64,000 nt of DNA from Kingdonia uniflora (taxonomy: Eukaryota; Streptophyta; Magnoliopsida; Ranunculales; Circaeasteraceae), in NCBI GenBank assembly GCA_014058105.1, contig JACGCM010001504.1, forward strand, positions 1 to 64,000, written 5' to 3'. Positions within the stretch are counted from its first letter, which is position 1; each line of letters begins with the position of its first letter. Position numbers and translations under genes: made by a program. The notes beneath the pieces were generated by a model. It saw only the letters and a program-made list of their open reading frames with translations, had not been told where the DNA came from and did not search any database. Below are positions 11,469 through 23,059 of the stretch, in pieces.

Positions 11469-13154
11469 GAGGTGGTGACCTTTACCACTCCAATTGATGT
11501 ACAAGTAACGCGCAGAAGGAGTTTGAGGTTATATAAAGGGCAGTCGTCTCATTCCTTGAAGAATAAAAAATATGGTATTCTCAGTTTTATTGACCAGCCC
11601 TGCATATGTGTTATATTGTTGCATACTGTTGTTAATGATAAATGACATTTGTTTTCTATGATGATGAGTGAAACAGTGTATCGATATTACTCAAATACCA
11701 TGTTCTTGTTTTAAATTGTTAACTGTGAGATGTAATCTGTTGGTATAATCGAATTATTTATGAATGTAAATTGATGAGAGGTGGAATTGATAGTTGTTCA
11801 AAGTCAGTATGACACTTTACGCTCCCATAACAAACAACTGACCGCTGAGCTAAGTTCAATTCAGGTCGCACTAAAAAGTACTACTGAATTAGTAGAAAGA
11901 ACGAAGGTGGAGAAGGTAAAAGAGCGAGACGTTGGGGCTCGATTGTCTGAGGATCTATAGAAGAAAAAGGTAGATCTAGCCAATGGATTGAGAAAAATGG
12001 AGCTGAGAGAAATTATAAGAAAGAAAGAGGTTTAATTTACAGGTAGCTCGAGGCAAGCGAGTCAGCAGGGAGCGGAGTTGACATCAGCTTGAGTTCAAAT
12101 TTCAGAACTACTGGCAAACTTATTGGAGGAAGGTAAGAATGTGAAAGACTTACACTCCTAAGTGAATGCACTCGAAGCAGAGGCAGCTGATACGCGAGCT
12201 TGTGCTTTTAGGTATGAAGTGTTATGGCTAGTTGGTGACGTTCTGATAAAGAAGATGGAAGATTCCCGTAATAGATAGAATGAAAACATAAATGCTGCTT
12301 GGAACAAAGTAGTCACTCTAGAGCATACCATACAAGGGTTAAAGTTAAATGCCTTAGAGCACCTTGATGAGAATGCGAAGTTGCAGGATGCAAACTCGAA
12401 GTTAGATGCTGACCTATTTCAGGCAGAGATACGTCTCGATGAAAGAAGGGTATAATGGGAGAGTCACGAAGCGGAATTTGATGGGTCACTGTCTCTGATC
12501 TGTCATATGGATGAGTTCATGACAGTGCTGGAGTCTCGGAATTCTACTGCGCTGGATGAGAAATGTCTAGTAGAGAAGCTGTACGAGCATTTGAAGACTT
12601 TACTGCAGGAGGCTCAAACTAAACTCTGCGAGCTTATTCTATCTAAGCAGGTAAAGACTGAAGCAGGTGATGTGTAAGAGAGAGATATGACAGCAGTGAT
12701 TTTATTCTTTGTGTCAGAGTTCCAGAGATTGGAAAAAGAAAGTGAACTGGTACATGATGTTGTCATTAGAAAAAGTGTGCAGTGCGAAATGGATACGATA
12801 CGGTATGAGTATCTAGGTTCCATGGTAGCCAAAATTGGAGTTCTGGGACAGCATATGGTTAGAGATGGAAAGAAAATCGTTACTGGAAAAATGTCGGAGT
12901 TTATGCGCCAACGGCTGTACGCGGGTTGTGCACCTGACGTTGCAGGACCTTCCCATAAAGGTGACAGCTTGAGTGATAGCTCTAGCAAGGAGTAACGGTT
13001 GTGGGGATGCATTATTTATACTAACGTGTATATTGTATAAAAATAGGAATGTCTAGAATGATGATTTATACTAACATTTTATTATATCAACAATACTGTA
13101 TTTGTCGAACATCTGTTGTATAAGATGGTCCCCAGAGGTTATCGATCGTAGAGG

Positions 13155-13375
13155 GACATAGGTGGATGATCGGTTTGGCCTAAGAAATAAATGATCTATA
13201 GGTGATCAGTTTTCCCAAAACAACAAACGATCTGTAATGTAATAGATGATCAGTTTGGCCAAAATAACAAGCAATCTGTAATGTAATAGATGATTATTTT
13301 GGCCGTAACAATAAATGATCTGTAATTTAATAGATGATCAGTTTGGCCAAAGCATTAAACGATTGGTAACATGTA
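13155..13375. repeat. Tandem repeat between pol and the opposite-strand ORF
   Basis: Five imperfect units of about 42-45 bp, each centred on GATGATCAGTTTGGCC followed by a run such as AAATAACAAACGATCTGTAA. It lies in the gap where B's pol and the opposite-strand gene converge. Confidence 0.8.
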
Positions 13376-13762
13376 TATAGAAGTACTTGTGGGATATATT
13401 TGAAATGTACTATCGTGTAGAGCAATCAAACACAAGTATTTCATTAGTGTAAGATTGACGTACATTGAATGTGTTAGATATAGTACTGTATGAAATAGTA
13501 TAAAGTAGATGTATTTGGATAGAACATAAGTCTTTCATTGATGTAAGATCGTCATACAAGATGATAGATTGATTTGTAGAAAAGTACACTGTGATGAATT
13601 TTTATCAGCTATACATTTCATCCTCCTCGTGTTCCAAGGATTAGAGATTCGATCTCCATGTTCAGTGGCGAGATCGTAAGAACCAAGGCTACTTTTTCTG
13701 ACAATAATAAAAGGGCCTTCCTAATTTTCAGGTTGTTTCCCAGTGCTTGCTTCCTTTCTGTG

Positions 13763-14859
13763 TTAGGGAATTTCTTGTAGCACGAGGTCTTTGATTTTAA
13801 ATTTTCTATGACGAACGCGCTTATTGTAAGATCGGGCTAAAGCCTGGTGGTATCTACCCAAATTCATAATTATTCTGTCTCTAGTCTCCTCAATCCAATT
13901 CATATTACATGCCAACTGGTACTTATTATCTTCATCCATCATGATATGGTCGCGTATTGGGTGATAATATAGAGTGGGGATACATCCAGTTGATACCTGA
14001 GGCATTATGCAATATGCCTACAGGACATGTGGTAGTTCCTGGACCTAATTGCCCTTCTTTTCTGTCAAGCGCTTTTTGATCTCATCCACTATAGTTCGAT
14101 TAGTGATTTTTGCCTGGTCATTTCCTTGAGGGTAATATGGATTTGAAGGGAAGTGGATGATATTGTGTTGATTGAGGAACTCAACAATTCTGGAGCAAAT
14201 GAACTGAGGTCCATTGTCGATTCTAATGAGATGGGGGCAACCGAATCGGATGATGATAGTTTCCCAAATGAATTTGATGACTACGTCATCACGTGTGTGG
14301 CATAGTGGGACTGCTTCAACCCCTATTTTGGGAAGTAATCCGTTACAACTAGGAGGTAATTCTTTCTGCTCGGTGCCGTGGGGAATTCTAATACGAGGTT
14401 GAGGGCCCATCTTTTAAATGGCCAAACAACATTGCTGGAATAGAGTTCCAAGGCCGGGGCCCGAATTTGAGGGCTATGTCTTTGGCATGCATCGCACTTG
14501 CTTGTAAGTTCAATGGCTTGAGCTTTCATCTTGGGCCAAAAGATTCCTTGAATAAGAGCTTGATTGACGAGAGATCGTCCTGCATCATAGGAACCACAAG
14601 TCCCCTCATGGAGTTTGTGTAGGAACTTTTGAGCTTTTTTGCTTAACAAACATTCAAGGTACGGTCCTGTGACCAAAATTTTGTAAAGGAGGCCATTATT
14701 CACAATGTATCGCTTAGCATTATCAAGGATGCGTCTCTTCTCCGTGGGATCTGTAAGGAGTTCGCCGTCAAATATACTTTTAGTCCAGATATATTTAAGG
14801 TACTGTCGCCTCCAATCGTCCTCGTCCTCTTCAACGTCCCTAGTATTGACAGAATTCAA
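13763..14859 (-). pseudogene. Integrase of element B, broken
   Basis: Zinc finger: KLHEGTCGSYDAGRSL followed by CDACQRHSP. Core: the first-Asp position reads WALNLVLEF, where the family usually has D. The second Asp is in IRIDNGPQF. The Glu position reads YPQGNDQAKITN, where the family normally has E rather than K. Frameshifts separate the three open blocks (14323-14859, 14045-14410, 13763-14005). The C-terminal block SYNKRVRHRKFKIKDLVL is the usual end of Tat integrases. Strand transfer would not be expected from this copy. Confidence 0.85.
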
Positions 14860-14869
14860 GCTTATGATG

Positions 14870-15320
14870 TTAATATTGGGGGTAGATGATACTTCAATCT
14901 TTAGATAACGTGCTTCCGTATCAAGTATTCCTGCCAGGTACGCGAGTGAGTCTGAATGTTAATTTTCTCTGCACAGTAAATGTTTGATAGTAATTCTTTT
15001 GAATCAGCTCATTCTGTCGGCTACTGCTGCAGCATAATCGACCATTTTTTCGTTCTTCTAGAACTTTTATGTGTAATGGTTCACAATGATTAATGAGTCC
15101 GTATAGATAGATAATTCAGAAACTCCAATCTCCAAAGCTATATCTAGACCGTGAATCATTGCTTCATACTCGGCCTCATTATTGGTTGCTTTAAAATTAA
15201 GCTTTACTACTTTCTCGATCCTGCCACTGGAAGGTGTGATAAGTACAATTCAGATACCAGACCCTGCAGGTCCAGAAGATCTATCAGTTAAGAGACACCA
15301 TCCCTTTCGAGTTATCCAGT
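14870..15320 (-). pseudogene. Second (archaeal-type) RNase H of element B, broken
   Basis: After the regular RNase H the frame contains LLTDRSSGPAGSGI, then ATNNEAEYEAMIHGLDIALE and IYTDSLI. This is the Asp-Glu-Asp set of archaeal-type RNase H domains. A duplicated RNase H of this kind is the accepted marker of the Tat lineage. Several stops interrupt it, including one right after GSGI. Confidence 0.75.
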
Positions 15321-16200
15321 CTGACTTTTCTTTAAAGTGCTCTTCACTATTATCTGTATTGTCTTCTTCCCAGTCTGGATCTTCAACTGGGAAATCTGCG
15401 AGGAAATCTTCTACTGCTTGACCCTTTTCAGAGTGTCGTGGTTCAAAACGGATGTCGTGTTCGCCAAGCGTGACCGACCATGTTTGTATTCGTCTGGAAT
15501 TATCTCGTTTAGATAAAATATCTCGTAGAGGGTAATTTATCACCACTCGAACCGAGTGTGCTTGAAAATACTGTATTAACTTTTGCGATATGTACACGAG
15601 AGCTAAGAGCAATTTTTCAATCTTTGTATACCGGGACTCTGTAGGAGTAAGAGTCTTACTGATGAAATAGACAGGTTTTTCTGTCTTCCCATCAAGTCGA
15701 ATGAGGACAGAAGTTAGCGATTCTTCGGTAACTATAAGGTATATTGTGAGTTCTTCCCTTCGTTAGGTGTACTCATCACTGGAGGTGATCCCAGGTAAAG
15801 TTTGAGCTCCTAAAATGCTTCTTCACTTTTTGTTGTTCATTCGATCTCGGGATCCCTTTTAGACTTCTGTTTTGTTGTCCCTTCACGTAAAAGGTTAAAC
15901 AACCATCGACATCGATATGAAGACTTCGAAACAAAGTGATTTACTGCGAAGATTTTGCCCACCAACTTCTGTATGTCTTTCATTATTTTTGGTGAAAGCA
16001 TATACAGTAAGCGTGAATGCGATCTGGATCAGCTTCTATACCTCTCTTGCTGATTAAGTGCCCCAAGAACTTTCCTGACTGGTACTTCTCAGGGTTGAGT
16101 CTCATCTTGTAAGAATGGAGGATGTCGGAAGTAGTGCGCAAGTCTGTGATATGGTTATCTTTTTTAAGGCTTTTTCACAACATATCATCAATGTAGACTT
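15250..16200 (-). pseudogene. RT C-terminal half and RNase H of element B
   Basis: Open block 15250-15612 holds the end of RNase H (LALVYISQKLIQYFQAH) and an acidic linker. Upstream, decayed sequence encodes the RT thumb and connection. The YIDDM motif at about 16185-16196 is the last RT sequence before an abrupt switch to gag. Protease and the N-terminal half of RT are missing. Confidence 0.75.
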
Positions 16201-17844
16201 CCATCTAAAATCATGAACAGGTTGTGACATTGGTTGACCCGTCTTCTCTTAGTTCTGTTAGATTGGTTAACGATCTGAGTCTCAACAAAGTGGCAGAGTG
16301 TCATATGGTATAAGTGTTTCTCTCCTGCCGGCTCTTCGAGTTGTACGACATATGGAGGAAGTTTGTAACTCTCGTTCTTGTAGCTTTCGATGTCTACAAT
16401 GTACTCATGCATTCGTCCATCAGCGAAGATATACTCTGACAGCTATTGTAAGGCAAAGCAGTATAGTATTTCATGATGTCTGACCTTGTGGTGAATGCAA
16501 TATGGTTTGTTCTCAATGGGTTAGAGATATTGTGCATTGCGGAAGAAATGATCCTTCTGAAGTATATGATAAATGCTGGCTATGGTCACATTCATCTTGG
16601 GAAGGCAGGGATTCGGAAAGTTATTCCCCTTTTGAAGTCACTCGTCATTAGATTTTTTTCATTTCCTGTCTCCTCTCTGATCGGTAGTATGATTAAAGTC
16701 TTGGCCGACTGACTAATCTTGAGCTGTTAATGTTGACTTTTGGGGTTTTTGTCTGTCAGACACCATTCTTTCAAGCGTTTACCTTTTCGATCATGTCTTC
16801 TAGAGTTGTTGGTTTATTGAGGACAAGGTATTCCTTCACCCTTCCATCAACAAGTAGCGCATTGGTGAATGCCAAAATGGTAATCTTCTGGTCGAGTCAA
16901 TTTACTTTTTGAGCTAACTCCAAAAATTTCTTAGTGAACGTCTCAAGCTTCTCGCCTGGCATCTGCTTAAGGTTGAAGAGGGAATATAGATTCTCTTCTT
17001 TGTCTCTGTTATGTGAGTAATTCTTGACAAAGAGTTATCGCAGCTATTCAAAAGTATTGATGGATCCTTCAGGTAGAGTGTGGAACCATCGCAGAGGTTC
17101 TCCAGACAAGCTGGTAGGGAAAAGCCGACAGAGAATGTGGCTGGATGTGAAATGTAGGCCTAAAGCATCCTAGAACTCTTGGACGTACTCCACTAGATCT
17201 GTTCCTTTGTAATTACAGATCTTTGGAGTATAGAACCCGGTGGGGACCTCGCCATCTAATAGATCCTATATGATTGGGCTCTTCGTTAATCTGTTGTGGA
17301 TTCCTTTAGTCAGAGTATGAGCTTCGAGCATTTCTCTGATTAGTCTTTTGACATGTTCCTGGGTCATGTATTGTCAAGCTGCGGTGGTCTGGCGGGTGAC
17401 GTATCCCTCTCCAGAATTATGGTCGCCACTCCCTTCACTTAGAGGTTCTTTTGCTGGGACTCGAACTCTTTGAGGTGGATTTTTAATCTGTCTGACTCCC
17501 GTTAGACCGCCATCTACTTCCTGGTGGGCCTCCTAAATTGGGATGGGTCCCTTTTCCTGTTGATGATGGTTAGATCGAAGAACACCCCCTACGTGATTGC
17601 CTTTCGGAGGAGGTCCTATTCTGTTATAAACAAAAATTCATGAAAATTCAGGTTGCACGGCTTGTTTCTTCTGGGCGGCAACTTGCTGACCCTATAAAAC
17701 CTTCAGTGATTCATGTACACTCACCAACTGTTACTCTAAAGTAGGACGTCTTTGTGTTTCAAAATTTAAGGTGACCCGCAGATCTGCTAGCACAACATTT
17801 TCTTCTGCTTGAACTATTGACGTGCTCTGACCTGGAGGTGACAT
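16201..17844 (-). pseudogene. gag of element B, broken
   Basis: The likely start is the ATG at 17842-17844 (MSPPGQSTSIVQAEEN), about 55 bases inside the primer site. The retrotransposon-gag core is readable in pieces at 16940-17110 (WFHTLPEGSI, then KQMPGEKLETFTKKFLELA). The block 16188-16412 (MHEYIVDIESYKNESYK) matches the gag end in B2 at about 20103-20160. Multiple stops. The join with pol at about 16200 skips protease and half of RT. Confidence 0.75.
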
Positions 17845-17898
17845 TCTGAAAGGTGATGATCAGCAGTTTATGAGATAATGGGTTTGAGATCTTTTCTT

Positions 17899-17916
17899 CC
17901 CACAGATGGTGCCAAA
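17899..17916 (-). other. Primer-binding site of element B
   Basis: On the minus strand TTTGGCACCATCTGTGGG directly follows the LTR end TTACA. It belongs to the TGGCGCC-type primer sites used by Tat and Athila elements, with an A for G. The same arrangement occurs in B2 at 18799-18818. Confidence 0.8.
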
Positions 17917-18662
17917 TGTAATAGCCTAATTCTGGGATCCAGACTTAGACTTTATACCATATATAATCAGAACGCTAATAATAACAAGCACAACAATTTA
18001 GGGTGGAAAACCTTTGGATAAGTTAAAAACCGTGACCTCTCTTGAGGATTTTAGAAAGAGAGAGATGTTATTAATTAGAATGCTAGCTATTACAATGCGT
18101 AATCTAAATCTATGGAGTTTTAGAGTAGGGATTCTTCTGTATCGAATTGCCTATCTTTACTCTGTAGTTCTCTAGTCTTATTTATAGGTTTTATCATATG
18201 ACCGTTTGATGGCCATTATAATTCTTAATGGTGGACGTTACAAAGTAGATGTAAGATATTCTTTGACCAGATGATGTAACGTCCTGACCTCTGTTGCTAT
18301 ACAACGGTTCTATTGATGATTGTATACTTGCGCACATCAAACTACAGATGTGGAGGTCAAAAGCGATGACTCGAATTGAGGAATATTGAATATGTTTTTA
18401 GTAGTGTTTTCTGTATGCTGACGAGGTCAAGGATAAAGCTTTGATTCTGAGGTACGAAATAGCCTATTACAAGACGGCTCTCAACCAATAGCACGAGGAA
18501 CTTCATGGACGAATGGTGTTGGTTGAGAAATTTGTACTATATTTGATTCCTGACATTGTTGTCTTGATACTTTCTATGTCACGTGCTCTGTTGGTGAGAT
18601 CGAAAGCTCGTATGTAGTTCAAAGATGAAGCATAAGTTCGAGATGCAGAATACGCCACAACA
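17917..18662 (-). repeat. 5' LTR of element B
   Basis: 746 bp, partner of 3681-4424. It begins TGTAATAGCC on the plus strand next to the primer site and ends CCACAACA next to TTTAC (18663-18667), the right copy of the target duplication. Confidence 0.92.
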
Positions 18663-18667
18663 TTTAC

Positions 18668-18798
18668 CTATTCAAAGGTTTCCACGCTAATCGTCTTTGC
18701 CTTTGTTATATTGGGTTGTACCAATTCTTTTCACAAGTACATTTGTTGTAAGGACTATTTTAAGCTATCTCAAGCTATTATGAAATTAGGCCATTACA
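18668..18798 (+). repeat. Right part of the B2 5' LTR
   Basis: Continuation of the LTR interrupted at 3680 by element B. It ends CCATTACA, similar to the B LTR end, and is followed at once by a TGGCGCC-type primer site. Confidence 0.7.
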
Positions 18799-18818
18799 TT
18801 TGGCGCCATCTATGGGAA
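18799..18818 (+). other. Primer-binding site of element B2
   Basis: TTTGGCGCCATCTATGGGAA follows the LTR end directly. Compared with element B it keeps the more usual GGCGCC. Confidence 0.8.
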
Positions 18819-18875
18819 ATAAGACATTTCCACGAAATCCTAAGGCATACAGTTTCTCATAGTAAGTGTTTAATA

Positions 18876-20380
18876 ATGGTGACTTCTAAGCAACCAGCCA
18901 TAGGAGCTCAACATGAACTCTCCATTGAACATGATCAGTTAGCAGATTTACAGGCGAACCTCAACGCTAAAATAGTAAAATGGAGCAAGCTCGAGCGTCA
19001 ATTAGTACATGACTGTGAGCTTTACGATAACAAACTCGAAGATGAATGTAGTGCTCGACATATAAAGATCAAACAATAGGAAGAACAAATGACCACGTTA
19101 CAGACTGCTTTGAAAACTCTACAAAACATTCAACAAGTTCAGACTCCTAGAGAATAGGACGCCGCACCAATAGCTTCCAGAGTTTTAACACGAAATAGAT
19201 TGGGACCCTGAGGAAAAACTAGAAGGGGTACTTCCAGGAGACAACACGATGATCCACATGTTCCCGAGGCCTCAATTTACCTGGGACAGGAAGAATAATC
19301 AGAAATTAGTAGAGGACACAGACCCTTCAAACGTTAAGAAGAAGAACTGCGACCTCAACATAGGGTGCCAATTTTTTATCGTCTGTTTGCTACAAGTTCA
19401 TCGGGAGAACCACTCCAATGGTTTAACTCCTTGCCAAAAACTTTAATCCTCACTTTCAAACAACTATAGGAGATCTTCGTCAAGATGTATGCTTATAACA
19501 AAGACAAAGAAGATAATTGGTATACTCTTATTTGTCTCAAACAATCACAGGGGGAAAAGCTGGAGGTCTTTGTTAAGAAATTTCTTAAACTTGCTCAAAA
19601 GGTAGATAATCTCGATCAGAAGACAACCGTCTTAGCGTTTACCAATGCATTATAGATCGATTGCAAAGTAAAGGAACATATGTTACTTAATAAACCCACG
19701 ACCTTGGAAGACATGATTTCCAAAGTCAATAGGTATATTGACCGAGAAAGGATGATGTTCAAAAGGCCTAAATCTACTAAATATGTCCTAACCAAAAAGG
19801 GTCACAATACAGAATGAGACAATGAGCAAAAGGACGGCCAGGGTAACAAGAAGTGAGTCAAAATAAAAATAGGCAAATCACACATATGAAACTTACTACC
19901 TATTCCAGTTTTTCCAAAGATGAATATCAAAATTTTAGCAATCTTCCATACACTAGAGAAAGACAAGTTCTGCTATGTCGCTCAACCACTTGAGCCAATT
20001 GAGGGCAAACCACACTGCATGCACCATAAGGTAACGTATCATAAAACTGACAACTGCTACGCTTTACAGAGATTGCTGAAATATATTTTCAATGATAGAA
20101 GAATGCACGAGTATATTATCGATCTGGAATTATCCACGAATGGAAGCTACAAGAAATAGGTCAGGGTCGTCGAAGTTGAAGATCAAGCCAAGGAAAAGTA
20201 CTTGTACCACCTATACCAGAGCTATATGATCAATATCCACCATATCAATAATTCGATAAGATTCAAGAGGAGAAGGTTGACAGAGTACTCGAACTTACAG
20301 TACAGGATAAAGAAGCCAAGCTCCTTCCTGAGTCAAGCAATCGATGGACTGGAATCTCATTTGAAGATTGTGATATAGTT
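18876..20380 (+). pseudogene. gag of element B2, broken
   Basis: Probable start ATG 18876-18878 (MVTSKQPAIGAQHELS), about 60 bases after the primer site. The N-terminal part is charged and coiled-coil-like. The gag core appears near 19545-19760 (GEKLEVFVKKFLKLAQKV, then KPTTLEDMISKVN). The C-terminal block 19920-20159 carries the zinc-knuckle-like pattern C-M-H-H, H-K-T-D-N-C typical of Tat gag. Stops and frameshifts are frequent. Confidence 0.75.
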
Positions 20381-20990
20381 CATGTTAAATTTCCGCATCA
20401 TGACGCATTGGTTATCATGCTCAAGATGAAGAACTTTATCATGCATACCATGATGATAGATACAGGATGTGGAATCAAAATCCTTTTTCATAGTACAATC
20501 GAATAGATGAGACTCACAGATAAAGTTGTACCAAGTGACATCGATATCAGTGGCTTTAATAGATCCAAAGAAGAACGAGTAGGAAAGATCATCCTACCAA
20601 TCACTACTGGGCCAACTACTCTCAACGTTACATTCTGCACATCAACCCAAAATCTCGTTATCTATGAATAATGGGCCGGTGCTAGATACACAATATGGAA
20701 GCGATCGCTTCTATGTACCATCAAGCACTATATTTCATGCCAAAATTAAAGGAAGCCAAAACCTCTCTCGAACTTGTGAGAATACAATATCTACTATATA
20801 GGATACTTCAGATAGATTTTCCACAATCTAATTACTGAAAGCTAATCACATCGATGACCAACCTTCCACAGTCAAACATTCAGAGTATATTGAGATCGAT
20901 AGGCATGGCTGAAGTACCTATATTGGTACCAAGCTTATTTAATAGGAAAAGAAGCTCTAATACAATTTTTACAACTTAACAAAGACGTAT
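20381..20990 (+). pseudogene. Aspartic protease of element B2, broken
   Basis: FEDCDIVHVKFPHHDALVI leads to the active-site region MMIDTGCGIKILF, where the catalytic Asp-Thr-Gly is intact at about 20456-20467. The rest has several stops (about 20505, 20669, 20800). Confidence 0.7.
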
Positions 20991-22350
20991 TCGCATAAAC
21001 TTTTTAAGAAATGCCAGGAGTCGACCCAGCGAAGGCGTGTCACATGTTGAGCATCAGAGATAAACCTACCATAGTCCAACAGAAGCAAAGCAGACTTTTA
21101 CCTCATCTCAGAGATGAAGTTAACAGGGAATTGATAAACTGATCGAGGTCAGGTTTATTTGAGAAGCTGAATATCCAGATTGGATCTTTAACATTGTAGC
21201 AGTTCCCAAGAAGAATAGAAAAGTTCGTATTTGTATAGATTTTACTGATCTAAATAAATATACGCCAAAGGACAGCTTCCCTCTTCCCATAATTCATCAA
21301 ATCATGGATTCTACAGTAGGTCAGGAGTTGTTATCTATGATGGACGCTGCTTCAAGATACAATCAGATACCTTTCGTAAAGGAAGATAAAGAAAAACCAC
21401 TTTCATCACTGAAAGAGGTCTATGATACTACAAAGTCTTACCTTTCAGACTAAAGAACGCTGGAGTGACTTATCAAAGGTTAGTAACAAGTATGTTCAAT
21501 GACCACTTGGGGAAAACCATAAAAGTATATATTGATGGTATGCTCCATAAAAGCTTGAAGAAGGAGGATCATATTGAACATCTTGATACAGTCTTCAACA
21601 TATTACGATCATACAAAATGAAGTTCAATCCAGATAAATGTCAGTTTGGGGTACATTCTGGCAAATTCCTCGATTACCTCATCAGCAAGAAGGGAATTGA
21701 TATGGATCCTGATCAGATCTGAGCTCTAATCAACATGCCCTCTCCTCAAACAAAGAAATACGTATAGAAGCTTACTGGCAAGATTGCAGCTATCAACAAA
21801 TTCGTCTCCAAATCTTCTGATCAATATCGTTGGCTATTTATATTACTACGTGGATCCACCAAGAGACGCAAAGGTTGATAGAATGAAGAGATCAATTGGA
21901 CAGAAGAATGTGAAGTTTTTTGTAAGACCTCAAAACCTACCTAGGGAAGCAGCCCATAATGAGCACCCCAATAGGAAATGAGGAATTGATCATCTACCTC
22001 TCAATAACAGATAACTCTCTCAGCTCGGTTTTCATTCGACTTGAAGGAAAGATTGAGAAACCAATATATTTTATCAGCAAGACCCTTACTTTAGCAGAAA
22101 CAAGATATTCCAAGATTGAGAGGCTCCTCTTGACCCTCGTTTATTCATCACAAAAGTTCAAACACTATTTTCAAGCTCATTCAGTCAAATTCATGACCAA
22201 CTACCCAATTCGGGATGTTTTATCTAAGAAGGAGAAGCCCAGAAGAGTACAACAGTGGTAAGTCAGTTTGGGTGAACACGATATCAAATTCAAAAAGAGA
22301 ACTTCATGAAAAGGTCAAGCAATTACTTATTTTCTAGCCAACTTCCGAGT
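20991..22350 (+). pseudogene. Reverse transcriptase and RNase H of element B2, broken
   Basis: The PGVDP-type RT start at about 21015 is followed by the WI-NIV-VPKK block and MMDAASRYNQI. The palm motif reads YIDGM at about 21531 instead of YIDDM, so the second catalytic Asp is lost. The thumb and the RNase H block 21959-22261 (YLSITDNSLSSVFIRLEGK, then LTLVYSSQKFKHYFQAH) follow. Inactive. Confidence 0.8.
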
Positions 22351-22439
22351 AGAAGATCCAAATTGGGAAGAACATGATCCATATCTCACAGAAAAAAAAG
22401 AGGACGATCAACCACCTTCTAAACTTTTTAACAAGAAAA

Positions 22440-22990
22440 CTGCTTGGATTACACAGACAGGTTAGAGACTCCTCACCGATGGATCAGCTAGACCCGCATG
22501 GTCAAGGATAGGAATCGTGTGAATAACACCATCAAATGACAGAATTGAGAAATTAATATGCTTGGATTTTGAAGCCTCGAATAATGTCATAGTGTATGAA
22601 GCTTTGATCCATGGGCTCAATTTAACATTGGAAATCGGAGTTCCAGAGCTATCGGTCTATACAAATTCTTTGTTGATAGTCTACTACTACTCCAAGAAAT
22701 ACAAAAAGAATGACAAGATAGCTGATTATGCCATCCTTGTTACTGACAGAATGAGCAGATTTAACAAAGCTACACTTGACTACCTACCTTGTGGGGAGAA
22801 TAGGTACCCCGATTCCTTAACTTACTTAGTCGAGGTCTTTGGTACAGAAGAAAGGTACCTCAAAATTATAGTGATATCCACCCCCAGTATTGATCTTCCC
22901 TTGATATACGCGATCAACACTGGGGGCGATGATGAGGAGAGCGACGATTAGGGGAAGCCTTTTATAACCTATCTCGACCTGAAGAATGAA
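22440..22990 (+). pseudogene. Archaeal-type RNase H of element B2, active site lost
   Basis: LLTDGSARPAWSRIGIV retains the first Asp. The Glu block reads SNNVIVYEALIHGLN instead of the usual NNEAEYEA, and the next Asp is Asn (YTNSLL). Two of the three visible catalytic residues are therefore gone. An acidic GGDDEESDD stretch at about 22920-22948 leads to the integrase. Confidence 0.75.
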
Positions 22991-23059
22991 TGTGATGGGC
23001 CCCTTCCAGAAGATCCATAAACATACAGACAATTGATCTAACATTTGAAATGTTATACA

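Larger units (their letters stand above)
8144..12995 (+). pseudogene. Long opposite-strand ORF of element B, multi-exon and broken
   Basis: A series of plus-strand coding stretches (8144-8401, about 8605-8974, 9048-9120, 9767-10138, about 10400-10800, 11049-11468, about 11780-12660, 12687-12995) separated by stops and likely introns. The early part resembles the 'putative gypsy type transposon' (Transposase_28) family: hydrophobic VVYGLRIPLTFF, then SGGYLYSDFES and a W-N-N-H-F-V-W pattern. The rest is rich in Lys, Glu, Leu and Ala and looks coiled-coil. Extra antisense ORFs between pol and the 3' LTR are established for Tat-lineage elements. The reading is convergent with pol, the two ends meeting around 13000-13760. 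Family assignment is inference. Confidence 0.55.
3681..18662 (-). mobile_element. Complete Tat-lineage Ty3/gypsy element B (15.0 kb)
   Basis: Two long direct repeats (3681-4424 and 17917-18662) start TGTAATAGCC and end near CCACAACA on the plus strand. They are flanked by the 5-bp duplication TTTAC at 3676-3680 and 18663-18667. On the minus strand the order is 5' LTR, primer site (17899-17916), gag, the rest of pol, a tandem repeat, a long region coding on the opposite strand, polypurine tract and 3' LTR. The internal region is about 13.5 kb, of which only about 4.1 kb is gag-pol. Stops, frameshifts and a deletion in pol make it non-autonomous. It sits inside the 5' LTR of element B2. Confidence 0.92.
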
